DNA from: Rhabditoides inermis
Lineage: Eukaryota > Nematoda > Chromadorea > Rhabditida > Rhabditidae
NCBI GenBank assembly: GCA_963966185.1
Contig: CAWZYM010000039.1
Location: forward strand, 147,501-211,500
Direction: 5' to 3'
DNA: 64,000 nucleotides
Numbering within the stretch: the first letter of the stretch is position 1; every line of letters starts with the position of its first letter. Below the pieces are notes generated by a model. It was not told the DNA's origin. It worked only from the letters and a program-made list of their open reading frames with translations, and did not search any database. The translations under genes were made by a program, and so were the position numbers. This document shows, in pieces, positions 1 to 15,668 of the stretch.

Positions 1-77
1 ATGGACGTGGATTTAAATGGATGCGGCTCCCGTGGGAGAGCCCCCTTTCTCCCCCCTCCCCCCTCCCCCCTCTCTCT

Positions 78-120
<43 letters not shown>

Positions 121-420
121 TCTCTTTACTTCCCATCCCTTCTTGACCGTCTTCCCCCTTCCCTCTCTCCATCCCATCTTCTTCCCTTCTCTACCGTCTA
201 TCCCATTCACTCATCTATTCATAGTAGTATCTCTCTCACTCTCACCAACCACCTTCATTAGCGCTCGGTTGTTGTTGTTGTTTTTCATCGATGACGTCAT
301 GACGTCAGGTTGCACACAACAAGTAGATAAAGACTCATGGTTTTTCTAGTCTTTTTCATTAGGACGCCTGCTAATGAATACTAACAATCTTCATCTTTCA
401 TGGCGAACTCGATTATGTAT
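1..420. repeat. CT-rich low-complexity tract and 3' flank of the carbonic-anhydrase-related gene
   Basis: Bases 40-200 are almost pure pyrimidine with a (CT)n core near 84-117. The long Leu/Ser-rich reading frames here are artefacts of that composition. Bases 200-420 are ordinary AT-rich flank with a double CRE palindrome listed separately. I see no gene. Confidence 0.7.
292..307. promoter_or_regulatory. Two abutting CRE (CREB/ATF) sites forming a 16 bp palindrome
   Basis: The sequence TGACGTCATGACGTCA is two consensus cAMP-response elements placed end to end, and the whole 16-mer is its own reverse complement. CREB/ATF bZIP dimers bind TGACGTCA in animals. It lies about 130 bp beyond the stop codon of the minus-strand carbonic-anhydrase-related gene, so it more likely serves a gene left of the window. 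Function is inferred from sequence only. Confidence 0.5.
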
Positions 421-438
421 CAAAAAGCCGCTTTATGA

Positions 439-1843
439 TTATGATGCATACAAAAAGGCATTCTCTGAGGTCTGAGGATGCTCTTTTGGAGAATTTGCGG
501 GGATCGCTTCAGGGTTGAGTGCATTCTGAGATCTTTTTGAAGGTCCTTTGCCAATGATAGAATCTTACACAGTGTGTGTACCGTACCTGTGCACTGGATA
601 TGGGAAGGGCTGACCGGAATACCAGCCACTGCACTGTCTCCCGGTACGCATCCACCGTCTCACTCCCCTCGTACATCCAGAACTCCTTGCACTTCTCTGA
701 AACGCACCCTCAGCAAGTTGTCGTGGCGGGACCCACTCACCTGCCGACGGGAAGAGAGCGTTGAAGTCGAATGTGTTCACGCGGCACTCGTTTCCCTTGT
801 ATGTGATCTGTGATAGGATGTCGATGAAGGGACGGAACGCTTGGTTGTCGTCGTGAGACTCCTGCAACAGATGACTCATTCCATCCACACCCAACCCTCT
901 TCCAACGCGGACTAATGCCGCCCGGCAATGGGGGGGGGAAGAAAACACTCCGGGGCAAGAAATTGAATCTCTCCGCGCCTCGCTCGCAGCCTGCTGGGCA
1001 GCCGATAATGCCGTTTCGCACACCAGTCACTCACCACTCACCACTCACCAGCCAGCAGCCACATTTAAAAGAACCACGGAATACACACGCTGCACCGAAC
1101 CTGTCACAAAACAACCACATGAAATGTGTGGTCCAGTGTGGTTCATCCACCGGTCACCCCAGCCCCGTCCAGTGTCGGTTGGAGTGGACTCACATTGAGG
1201 AAGAGTGCGATGGCGAGTATTCCATTGGGTTGTTTGAGAGCTGCCTCCCAGGTGGGGAAGCGGGTGTTGCGGTGCAGCAAGTGAAGCTCGCCAGCGTAGC
1301 CAACCCCTACAAAACTGACATCATACATACGACTTGCATTCTTGCATATGTTCATCCACGTTTCATTTTTTTTGGCTTTCCTCCCAAGTTTCCAATGTAG
1401 CCGGCTTTATCCATTCCATATCGAAAATTGTATTATACACCTACCTGCCTCTATATCCCGTTCCGCAGCTATAGTCAATTTCCCGTCTAGAAATAGAATG
1501 TTGGCAACATCGCAATGGCCGCTGCTTGATTAGCATGTTTCCGCGAGCAGCTTCCCACAATCTCTCATCCTGCTTATCCATCGAACGTGCGATGCACTCC
1601 CGAAAGCGGATATCAAGTATCACAAAAACTATCATAATTCCAAACTTTTCCTCTTGGCTGTCATGCCAATCTACGGCCACTGAGACGTGTTGAATGGGAA
1701 AGAAGAAAAGATAGAGAGAGAGAGAGAGAGAGAGAAAAGAAAAAAAACGGAGAGAGAGAGAGGAAGGGAGGGAGGGAGGGAGGGAGGGAGGGAGGGAGGG
1801 AGGGAGGGAGGGAGGGAGGGAGGGAGGGAGGGAGGGAGGGAGG

Positions 1844-1874
<31 letters not shown>

Positions 1875-2903
1875 GGGGGAACATGTTGTGTATCGTTGTA
1901 TGTTGTTTCCGGTGCTGTCAGTCATTACCGTGATGAGAATGCGAGTCGTATACATATACCCAGCAGCCTAAAGCTAACAAAAAACCTATTCATTGCATGT
2001 CCGTTATAACACTCACTTCCCTGACACTTATGACACATACATTCATAAATAGCACACACAACGCGTAAGAAACTCGTACACATGTACACATGATTTATCT
2101 GAGATAATTCTATGTGTGGTCAGACACTTGAAAATTATCCCCTTTGCGCCTTTACCTTCGAAACACTTCCGAATCAGCTTCGAGACACTGATAACTGATT
2201 GGAAAGCATGCGATTAGCGAACCGCCAGACAAGGTTGCGAACAGACAGCAGTACGTACCTCCAATGGTGTGTTCGCTTCCATTCATGGGCTCGCTGCCCC
2301 AGTGCCAGCTGATGCAATCCAGATGGAACTGCTCCTCATCCAAGAACGACACGGCCAGCTCGGAGACGTTGCCTCACAAGATCATCATTCAACACAACTG
2401 GCTGAGTTGTGATCTCTCTCACCTTCCCGCTCGATACACACCGTCTGTCCCGTGTTGCGCGCCTTGAAGTCTCCCGAGTTGTCGTACTCCACCCTCAAAT
2501 CAGCAACGTCACATCTTCGCGGCGGGACCCAGCACTCACCGGAACTCGGCGTTCTGCAGGTGCTCCCCGAATGCAGTGATCACTGGCACAATGTCGATCG
2601 GGCTCTGTTTCCGGTCCACGCTCACCTACAAAACACACATGATCAAAGCACAAAGTACATGCCACACCGGGAGTAGTTTTCCGAGCGAGTCTAGCTTGCA
2701 CTTGTTGATGAGTCCGTCCTTGGCAGACATGGCTGATTCCAGCAGCTTCGGGGCACCATCCTGCAATGTTTATGTACACATATCATCTTGTTAGAATTGT
2801 GCACAGATGAGCGTACCTTTAGTGACTGCAGGTGGGCCCCGATCGAAGGAGCCGTTTCCTTGAGAGACTGCAGCTTTCCACTCAACTGATTCAGAAATGC
2901 CAT
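439..2903 (-). CDS. Alpha-carbonic-anhydrase-related protein, probably acatalytic
   Basis: Nine exons read on the minus strand: 2817-2903, 2668-2760, 2540-2625, 2423-2493, 2259-2372, 1194-1306, 741-861, 587-696 and a tentative last exon 439-525, giving about 293 aa. All junction phases agree. The alpha-CA fold is recognisable by QSPIDI, SWHWGS...GSEHTI, GELHLLHRNT and FWMYEGSET. Catalytic enzymes bind zinc with three His (CA II H94, H96, H119). Here the H94 position is Ser (ISWHW), while H96 and H119 remain, and the Thr-Thr-Pro-Pro segment after YEGS is replaced. This matches the carbonic-anhydrase-related (CARP) class, so hydration activity is unlikely. The first 60 aa replace the usual N-terminus with a Leu/Lys-rich, probably helical extension. 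The start ATG directly follows TTTCAG, a likely trans-splice acceptor. The last exon is uncertain: an acceptor at 546 instead of 525 gives another tail in a different frame. Confidence 0.85.
1764..1873 (+). repeat. (GGGA)n then (CAGA)n microsatellite in an intron
   Basis: About 21 GGGA units are followed by about six CAGA units, preceded by a (GA)n stretch from 1712. It lies in the 952 bp intron between two coding exons of the carbonic-anhydrase-related gene (1307-2258). The Pro/Ser and Arg/Glu/Gly reading frames across it are repeat artefacts. Confidence 0.9.
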
Positions 2904-3079
2904 CTGAAATGACACGGTACAGTATACAATATAGTGAATACATATCAAACTGAATTAGTACAAATCAGTGGCGTCTTTGTGTCGAGAAGCTTTCGGGCGA
3001 AAAGACTTCTCCGATGAAAAGATGAAAAGAGACTTTTTCCTTGCACATTCGCATGCGGGTACACCCGAGAAGCAAGACT

Positions 3080-3235
3080 TGCGAGTGAGGGAGAGAGAGA
3101 GAGAGAGAGGGAGAGAGAGAGAGAGAGAGAGAGTGGGAGAGGGAGGGGGAGAGGGAGAGAGAGAAATCGATGTGGCCGTATATGGCACCAGTGACGGCTA
3201 CGAGTAGAGAAAAGAAGAGACCCGCCCCATCAGAT

Positions 3236-3290
<55 letters not shown>

Positions 3291-3497
3291 CTCTCTCTCT
3301 CTCTCTTTCTCTCTCTTCTCTCTCTCTCTTCTCTCTCTCTCTCTTCTCTCTCTCTCTTCTCTCTCTTCTCTCTCCCCTCTCTTTCTTTTTCTCTCTCTTG
3401 CTCTCTGTCAATAACTCTCTCTCTCCTCTCTCTTCCTTTCTTTCTTTATTCCTCTCTCTCTACCCTCTCACTTTCCCCTCCTCTCTCTCTTTCTCAG

Positions 3498-3532
<35 letters not shown>

Positions 3533-3690
3533 ACACACTCTATCTCAATAACTCTCTCCCCTCTCTCTTCCTTTCTTCTTTTCTTTCTTTCTTTCTTCCT
3601 CTCTCTTTTCTTTCTTTCTTTCCTCTCTCTATTTCTTTCTTTCTCTATATCCTCTCACTTTACCTATTTCTACATATCTCTTTCTCAAAA
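3080..3690. repeat. Divergent (GA)n and (CT)n microsatellite block
   Basis: A GA-rich tract (3086-3165) is followed by about 450 bp of almost pure CT/CTTT (3236-3680). It is intergenic between the minus-strand carbonic-anhydrase-related gene and the plus-strand PMP3 gene. Because purines lie left and pyrimidines right, the two arms can pair. No coding evidence. Confidence 0.9.
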
Positions 3691-4236
3691 AAAAACTACG
3701 GGTTGCACAAAAACAATACTGATGAGTGAATAAGCGGTGTTTACTTTTCCACAATGCGATTAGATTTTTTTACAAGCAGGTGTTTAAGGAACAGTGGCGA
3801 CTTAATTCTGCAACTAGCTCTCTTGAACGCGTGTTACCACTCATGCAAAACATTTGCCGAAGACAGGACTCGACTTTCATCTGAGGTTATGTCTTCTCTC
3901 GCCATTTCTGCAGTTTTGAAGAGTTTAACTGAATGGAAGTCGTGGCGGGACCAATTTTTGATTTGAAAAAAAATGTTGCAACAACCGAGTTGCAACATTT
4001 GAAAGCAACGGATAATCGTTGTTCTTTCTCACAAATCGATTAAGATTTAAGTTAATGTGTTTCTTTCAAACATTCCGAGTCAAAATAAGTCGTTAGTGTA
4101 CCTTTAAGTTTGGACACTTTATATTTATCAAGTGTTCTTGTGTTTCTGCCACAGCTTTTTCGAGCGTAAAAAATTTCGCATTTCAGAGCGTAAGAATAAT
4201 GTTAACGCAAAATCAACGCAAAATCAAATTCTGCAA

Positions 4237-4314
4237 GGGATTTGAACCCACGCCTCCGGAGAGACTGGTGCCTAAAACCAGCGCCTTAGACCGCTCGGCC
4301 ATCTGACCACAGGA
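4237..4314 (-). pseudogene. tRNA-Leu(UAG)-like sequence with a lost acceptor stem
   Basis: On the minus strand this starts GGTCAGATGGCCGAGCGGTC and folds with a Leu-type D arm, an anticodon stem CTGGT/ACCAG around loop TTTAGGC (anticodon TAG), a long variable arm and a GTGGG-TTCAAAT-CCC T arm. The sequence then diverges: the T stem loses its last pairs and the expected 3' strand TCTGACC is absent. It is therefore a 3'-truncated tRNA pseudogene or the head of a tRNA-derived element, although both internal promoter boxes survive. The intact cloverleaf up to the T loop suggests recent origin. Confidence 0.65.
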
Positions 4315-4468
4315 AATCAGACTTTATTTTGCAGTGGTTTGCGCATTATTCGACTGATAACCAATCCATTCTCATTCTGGAAGTAGTTTTTTCGTGCCAT
4401 GCTGAGTCAGTATGTACACGAAACCGCGTGACGTCTTATCGCCCGTTCTGTATCACTATCACTGGGCG

Positions 4469-4476
4469 TATAAAAT
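4469..4476 (+). promoter_or_regulatory. TATA box of the first PMP3 gene
   Basis: TATAAAAT lies 66 bp before the ATG at 4542, in plausible core-promoter position. A GATA-type TGATAA sequence occurs about 115 bp further upstream. Position and sequence are the only evidence. Confidence 0.45.
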
Positions 4477-4541
4477 AATCACTGTGCTGGTGGAGCGTCG
4501 GAAAGCCTTATTCCAAACTATACTCACTCCCTGCCTACACA

Positions 4542-5126
4542 ATGAGCCGTCACTCGGATTCGGATGCGATCATTGAAATCATTCTTATACTATTCTTCCC
4601 GGTTAGTTCACAATCTAGTTCTTAGACTGCAGAAGTAAAAAAGGAATGTGTTCGTGGTGGGACCCAGATTGCTTTCCAGCCGCTCGCCGTGTGGTATCAC
4701 GACCGACAGTGCGGTGGACACGCGTGTTTCAACCTCTGCCTTCTATTCCTCTTCGTCTTCCCCTCCATCATTCACGCGCTATGGTGAGATCGCCTTCTAC
4801 ACGATACCTACAGTAGATTCTCACTTGCAAGTATGATATCAATGTTTGCGTGGTGGGACCCGGGATGATTTCAGGTACTGCTTCATGCGCGACGACGACC
4901 ACTTCGACGATCACGACCACTGTGCTCCCCAGACCGTCATCTACACCACACAGGTGCGCGTCTCCTCGCCTCCCTCTCTCTGACCACGCCCCTTAAGGCT
5001 CCGCCCCAGCAGATGTACCCTCAGGTGCCGCAGCAAGGCCAGCCTCAGTACTCGTACCCTCCTTCCGAGTACGGTCCCCCTCAGGGCGCGCCCGCATACC
5101 CGCCTGCCTACCCCCAGGCCAAGTAG
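4542..5126 (+). CDS. PMP3/UPF0057 small membrane proteolipid with acidic and PQ-rich tail
   Basis: Four exons (4542-4601, 4680-4783, 4875-4953, 5010-5126) encode 119 aa. Residues 1-55 are a PMP3/UPF0057 domain with two hydrophobic segments, IIEIILILFFPPLAVW and NLCLLLFVFPSIIHALW, the second after a Cys/Gly-rich hinge. Family members are tiny plasma-membrane proteins linked in yeast and plants to membrane potential and salt tolerance; nematode members often carry C-terminal extensions. Here the tail has an Asp/His cluster (DDDHFDDHDH), then a Pro/Gln/Tyr-rich stretch. An AATAAA signal lies at 5158. It is paralogous to the gene at 6218, with the first two introns at the same positions and phases. 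Several introns contain the motif TCGTGGTGGGACCC. Confidence 0.9.
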
Positions 5127-6217
5127 ACAACGTATGATCTCCACCATTCCTCACTCAATAAACGATTTTCACGTATTAGTCTCGATGTATTTTGCTGCGT
5201 TGTTGTGTATTGATGGGACTAATAGTACTCTACCCAATCGTTTAATTGTGTTATGTTGATATAAACGATCACAGCGGTCAGTTATTTAAAACCCCTCACG
5301 AAAGGTCCTACTTCTAACTTCTAAGAGGCTAGGCTATAACCACTGTTATAACGTTAAAACTTATAACGTGTTACCTTTTTCAATATAATCAATATCATTT
5401 TAACTGCCTGCTTATCAGTTCGATTTGTTCGGAAAATTCCTGTCAATGAACTGCTGTTATCACACTATTGCTCATCAGCACGGCCTGTTTACTATGGATG
5501 CTGAACAAAATAGGATTGAGCGAAGTCATGTTCATATCTCCATTCCCACCTTCATTTAATGCATCTATTCATGCATCGTAGACAGTTCAGATCAGAGCAT
5601 ACTTTCTCGTACACTCACTATTCATTTACGACCGATTCACTTCTTATCACTTGCCGCACACGCTAGATGGCTAGATCGGTGACTGTATGAACAACGCTTA
5701 TCACTCGCATTACTCCTTGGTCGGTACCAGCTATCCCTATCTCCTACGTCCCCCCCCTGCGCAAATCGAGCATGATTCATCTGCACGAGATGAAGAGGGA
5801 CAGAGAAACAGAGCAAACTCTTATTGCCTAGAGAGTATGCCAATCAAGGAGAGCACAGACAACAAGGGCACTATCACGGGCCATTGTGAATCGCATAAAA
5901 TAGAGAATAGAGCCCGAGTGATGGCAGAGCAACGCATGACTCTGATTCACACCCGATTATGGGTGCAACATGAAACGCTTGCCCTTTCCACGCCCATTCG
6001 TGCGTCGACCACCTCTGTTCCCTTCCACTGCGCTAGCCAACTCGCCGTTGCTACTTGCTAATGCATATCCAAAAACATGCTGGGAAACGGATTGTTTCTG
6101 TTTTCTTCACTTTCTTTTATATCACTCATCTCGTTTTCCTCAAATACCTCGTCTATTTAAAAAAAAAAAGCTGATTCATGTTTCAGTTCAAAAACAAATC
6201 TTTTTTTTCTAGGAACA
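5127..6217. other. Intergenic region between the two PMP3 genes
   Basis: A polyadenylation signal AATAAA sits at 5158-5163. The rest is AT-rich and has no supported gene. It ends in a strong T8CTAG acceptor at 6203-6212, just before the second PMP3 start, consistent with trans-splicing of that gene. Confidence 0.6.
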
Positions 6218-6536
6218 ATGGCTGAGGGATCCGATTCGGACAAAATCATCGAGATCATCCTCATTCTTTTCCTGCCGGTAAGAAATGTTATAATCACTTT
6301 AATACTGTTATTAGCTACCGTATCTCCCTTTCTGGTCGGGACCATATCCGTTTCAGCCGCTCGCAGTGTGGTTCCACGACCGTGGCTGCTCTGGACACGT
6401 CTGCCTCAACATCTGTCTCCTATTACTATTCGTGTTCCCCGCTGTTCTACACGCTCTCTGGTAAGACGTTTCAAATCAAAGTCATGAGGACAGTGTACTT
6501 ATTTCATAATTCAGGTACTGCTACATGCGCAAGTAG
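6218..6536 (+). CDS. PMP3/UPF0057 small membrane proteolipid
   Basis: Three exons (6218-6277, 6357-6460, 6515-6536) encode 61 aa, the usual size of the minimal family. The protein has a short polar N-terminus (MAEGSDSD), a first membrane segment ending FLPPLAVWF, a Cys-Gly hinge with two Cys, a second membrane segment and a C-terminal YCYMRK. Exon lengths 60 and 104 match the first two exons of the 4542 gene exactly, showing tandem duplication; this copy lacks the acidic and PQ-rich extension. The start is six bases after TTTTTTTTCTAG, a good trans-splice acceptor. Confidence 0.92.
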
Positions 6537-7054
6537 GCTCTCTACCGTACTCATCCACATCTCAAGCTTTACGCATCTCGCAACTATGTATGAATCGACA
6601 AATTGATTTTAAATCATCTTTATGATCGAATTGTACATCGTACAAGTACACAATATAAGGAACACCTTCAGATATATTATATAAATACTTTTCATAAACA
6701 ATTTGTACACTTACGTGCAAAAACATTACAATGCACTACAAAGTGTGTTCACATGGGTGGGACGAGAAGAGCGAAAGAAGGGGGCGGGATCAAAGGGGGC
6801 GGGGCATAGCCCACAATAACACGACGAGACGAGGTACAAGTGGTTTCGAATACATGAAATTGCTAATTCTACGCATATAACGCATTTTCTAATAACTAAT
6901 CTCTCACTCACCCAATAACACATGATATAAACGTATATAAACTGTATGTCAACAAAAAGGAAACCAATAAGCGCCTAGTGGATGAAAAGAGATAAAAGGG
7001 ATGCAAGTTCGAGATGAGGGGAGAGCGGATGGGCGTGACCTGCGGGGGTGGAGC

Positions 7055-11308
<4,254 letters not shown>

Positions 11309-13085
11309 GCTTGGGCGTCTGGATCGATGCAGCGATCAATATGCGAGTGGAGGTGAGAGCCGCGCAGCCGCCGCTTCCGCCGCCGCTGCCGCTCTGCAAT
11401 GCACACAGGTAAACACTAGGCTAGACGGCTAGCCGCTAACTAGGCGACACACACACATACACACACATCCAATTCGATCATCGGTCAATCGGTTGTAACA
11501 GTGGAGTTTAGAAAGATATCGCCAGGGAATGCGACTTTGGATGCACTTTGTGAGCAAAGAACACACATACAGGAAAGCAATGTGACCGAGAGAAAGCAAA
11601 AGTCGTAAAAAAGCGACATGGGAACCGTTCCAAGCCAAACACGCGACCACTGCACACTTGGTGCAACGTCCAAAGTTCAGGGAAGGAATAGAAGAGATAT
11701 TGATAGGGACAGGCTAATGGCAATAGAGAATTGAAGAATAATGGAACGAACGAGCGTTTTATATAAGGACATTGGATAGCCGTTCCGCGTAATGAATAGT
11801 GCATAGCACACGGGGCAAAAACAGTTTCTCGTGAAGAAGGAGGGACGAAGCAGAAGATTACCGATGATTGGTTCGCCGATATGCGCGCATAACGCCTAAA
11901 AACGCCGGCAGTTCACACAACACGTGGCTACTCTGACTCTGACATATTGCCTCGTAGCAAGAACAGAGGCAACGACGTGGTATTTGAAAACGACATCAGG
12001 CGTGATTGAATAAATGAGAAAGAAAGTAACGCGCTACGCATGTGTTCTGAACATATGATAGCACGCCAGGCAAGCAGCCCTTTTCTGCCTCTTCGTTTCA
12101 CAACACGAAACGATGGCAGCGCGCACTGTGATAGTGATAACATATATTTGCGAATCAATCGAATGATTAGCCTTTAGCCCATACACATGAACAATGCTCA
12201 ATGTAACGCATTATTTAAATAGTAAGGATGTTAAAATCAATGTGAAAGGTACGGTTTGATAGGTGTGAGAGATAGAGAGAGTTGAGGCGAGCAGTGTGTG
12301 GCGAGCAGCGATCGATACGCAGCGGTTTGTTGTTGTTGTTGTGGAAGCGAGCCGATGACACGCGTCCAGCATTCCATTCAAACCCAACAACTGTCAACGA
12401 CACTACAAATGCATAAGAAAATGCATATGAGAAGGTATACTACGTTGTTGCAAACCAAAACTCGTTAGGGCACTTCATATAATGTAATGAAAGCGAGCCG
12501 GAGTGATATGTGGGTGGCGAAAACACACCAAAGCGATAAAGATACGTAGTGTCAGGTGCGAAACAAGGAGCAACGTGAAATAATGATTATAATAACTGCT
12601 TGAACATTTGCTGAACAGGGACAAAAAGAGAATAATCAATTATAATAGTTCACTACCTGAATCATAACAAATAGTATAATTCAATAACTACGTTGTCTAG
12701 CAAAAATAATTTATATTATAAATAACATCACAGGAGTATTGATCGCATGAGTTTTTTCATCACATAGCGTGCTCACGTGGACAGAGATGTAGAGAAAAAT
12801 AGAGGCGGGAATGAAAGGCCAGCAGACCCGCCCCTGCCTGTTGCGGCCTGCAAAGCTATGCGACCTCAAACCAAACCGCCAGCCCAGCAGAGACCACCCA
12901 CGAAGAGTCATTATGCAAAACGACCTCCTATTGTACCCACCGCATTGCTGACATAGGATACGATTCAAGACACACACACGAGTCACGAATAAACAAACCG
13001 CAAACAGATGTTTCCAATAGGTAAAACATAAACAACATGCGTAAACAAAGGGCAATACATGACAAATTCGCAACAACTAGATCGA
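11309..13085. other. Upstream region of the SMAD gene, no gene seen
   Basis: Immediately upstream of the SMAD ATG is a possible 5' UTR segment behind an acceptor-like TTGCAG (minus strand, about 11400), rich in CGG/CGC triplets. The remainder is AT-rich with scattered short unsupported reading frames. It probably contains the SMAD promoter and the downstream flank of the TRPN gene. Confidence 0.5.
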
Positions 13086-13264
13086 TATAGTCGGATTGGA
13101 TCCTATATGCCATCCGTGACATTTCACATGTTGTGCAGTTTCGTGCAACACAACGTGTATGTCTTCAAATATCCAAAACGCTTTGTGAGAGGGAATCGAA
13201 CCCGTGGGCAGCTCGCAACGATTGCGCGCTGGCGGCGCGCTCTACCACTGCGCCAATGAGGCTC
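13086..13264 (-). mobile_element. tRNA-derived SINE, copy 1 (minus)
   Basis: Read on the minus strand, a tRNA-like head comes first: GCCTCATTGGCGCAGTGGTA (A box, resembling an elongator tRNA-Met 5' half), a GC-rich palindromic anticodon-like arm, and GGGTTCGATTCC (B box). A roughly 110 bp unrelated tail follows (GCGTTTTGGATATT...ACAACATGTGAAATGTCACG...) and ends GGATCCAATCCGACTATA. Copy 2 at 13376-13554 shares head and tail in the opposite orientation. A tRNA head with a shared non-tRNA body is the defining layout of a SINE. I do not recognise the family. The first copy spans about 179 bp. Confidence 0.8.
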
Positions 13265-13375
13265 ATACAGAGAGGTCATTGAATTTCGCAGATATGTTTG
13301 ATCGTTATCTCTCATCATTGCACACTGAAGAGGCCAGTACAGCTAGATGGGCTTTCTCTTCAATCTCTTAACCAC

Positions 13376-13554
13376 TTCCTCCATAGCGCAGTGGTAATGC
13401 GCGCTGCTAGCGCACAATCGCCGCGACCTGTCCATGGGTTCGATTCCTACTCATGGAAGCGTTTTGGATATTGGATGACATGCATGTTGTGTCGCACAAA
13501 ACTGCACAACATGTGAAATGTCACGGATGGCATATAGGATCCAATTCGACTATA
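13376..13554 (+). mobile_element. tRNA-derived SINE, copy 2 (plus)
   Basis: The head CCTCCATAGCGCAGTGGTAA gives the A box and GGGTTCGATTCC the B box. The tail reads GCGTTTTGGATATTGGATGA, continues through ACAACATGTGAAATGTCACG, and ends GGATCCAATTCGACTATA. It matches copy 1 over its full length, with several substitutions concentrated between the boxes. The two copies are head to head with about 110 bp between them, so a transcript across both could form a long hairpin. They lie just downstream of the TRPN gene. Confidence 0.8.
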
Positions 13555-13733
13555 GAGCCACGGCGCGTAACTCCGCTATCTAATTATACTCAACTCCGCA
13601 TTGTTGCAAATTGCAGCGTACACTCCAATTCGGCAATTATCACTATGCACATCATGTCCACGGCATTTAGCGCTAAAACAGGATAAAGATTTATGAGCAA
13701 GTAAACAAAGACAGTGAGATCATTTGAATAATT

Positions 13734-15402
13734 TCAGTGGTCGTCTATGATGACGGCGTCAACCTCCTTGATGCCGTTCAGCTCGTAGTACATGGCGACG
13801 ATGCGCTTCCAGTCGATGACGGACTCTATCGACATGGACGTCGCCCCCAACTCGCCGCCGCCGTCAGCGCCACTCCCACGCATCTCTCAAACAACCACTC
13901 TATATCACTCCTTACATTTGTTTCCCCAACTCTATTTACTAAAAAAAACAGCCTGCGCCACAAGCCACAAGGCTCGCACTCACCTCCCCCCTCTCCCCCT
14001 CCCTCTTCTCTCCCCCCAGCGCCCGCTCCTCCGCCCATCGAGAAAGCGTCGATGTTCTCCTCGAACCTCAGGTCCTGTTGGGCCTTCTGCGTACACACGC
14101 GTACTGCAACAAACATTCCTCCACCCGTGTTCTCATGGCTTCCTGGTCGCGAAGACACACTCACATCGATTTCTATAGGCGACCTTCAGCACCACCAGCA
14201 GTTTGGTGAGCATGTTAATAGGAGAAGGTGTTGCGGAGCGTTTATTCATCTGAAATGAACTTTGTTCCCGTTCCCACACCACGGCCCGGATAGTTGCACA
14301 GTGGACAGCGGCGGGCGCGCAGCCGCTCCGCGAACACGCGTTGCGCGAAATTACCAGCAAGCGCTAGAGCGCAATAATTTCTCGACTGAAATCGCTACGC
14401 GCCCAATCACTCGCGGCGCGGCCTGTGCGCGCGCCGCTCTCTCTATAGGCGCGCTGTGCAACTATCCGAACCGTGCACACTCCTCGCGCCGCCCTCTCAC
14501 GCTCCGCCCCTTCACGCTCCGCTCACCTGTCTGATGAGGATCGCTCTGCCGAACTTCCATTCCTTATCTGACTGCGCTTGAATGCGTTGGTATGTGTCAG
14601 ACATCATAGCAATGAGGAGGTTGATGAGCACCTGACGTCATCGTCTGATCAGAACACAACCCGATCAAGACACACAACTCACAATCAACGTGACCATCAT
14701 GTAGATTCCGAAGAGCAGCTTGAGGATCACCTTGGCAAAGTCGGGCACGAGATGCAGCGGAGGCATCGAGTCTGGAAAAGGGGGCGTGATGAGAGGGGCC
14801 GGAGCGGTGCGTACCAGGCTCGACGAGTCCGAAGAGCGAGAAGAAGAGCATTTCGAGTGTCTGTTCCGGAGAGGCGAGTCGCATCAACTCCGCACTGTCT
14901 TCATCTACTGGCTGGTACGCTGGCTGAGATGGATTTACTACACTCCGCCCTCTGAAACCACGCCCACCTGGAATATACTGGTGACGTGTAAGGTGAAGCC
15001 AGCCACGAACAACATCAGAATCACGAGGAACCGAGCAAGATCGTACATCAGATCTCTGGAATAAAGACAATGTTTTTTTTTAAAAAAAAAATACAGTAAC
15101 ACATTTATTTATATTCCATCATTCCATGCTCAATTTTTTGTTCTTTCGGAAGCTGAACGGTCTTGAAATATCTGTGTCCTGCTCTACAAGAGAACGACCA
15201 CATATTGCTCTCTGCTCTTCTGAGAAATACTATCTCGTTATTTAGCTATATTCGAAATCTCTAGGCCAGACCTATCCAATTGTGTTTCAAATTACTATAT
15301 CTCACCGAATAATGATCGCCCACGGTCCAAAGAGATGGTGGACGGTGAGGAAATCGAGGAACTCCACGAAGGCGAACAGAAGGGCGAATGCGAACAACTG
15401 CA

Positions 15403-15440
<38 letters not shown>

Positions 15441-15628
15441 CCCCTCTCCGCCTCTTCCCACCTGATTCTTGAGATAGAGCATGGTCCTTGCAAAGTGCAG
15501 TTTCTCATCGTTGTCGAGATATGTGAGGAAGACAGCCGGCAGAAGAAAAGCCAACACGTGAACTGCGATGGCGGCGGCAGACAAGATCAATATCAAGATC
15601 TGAAAGAGAGTGTGTTGTATATATCCAC

Positions 15629-15668
<40 letters not shown>

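Noticed and set aside
3170..3733. 187-aa Leu/Ser-rich frame and similar frames at 43343-44149 and 44085-44693
   Set aside because: They are artefacts of CT/GA microsatellites and have no domain or splice support.
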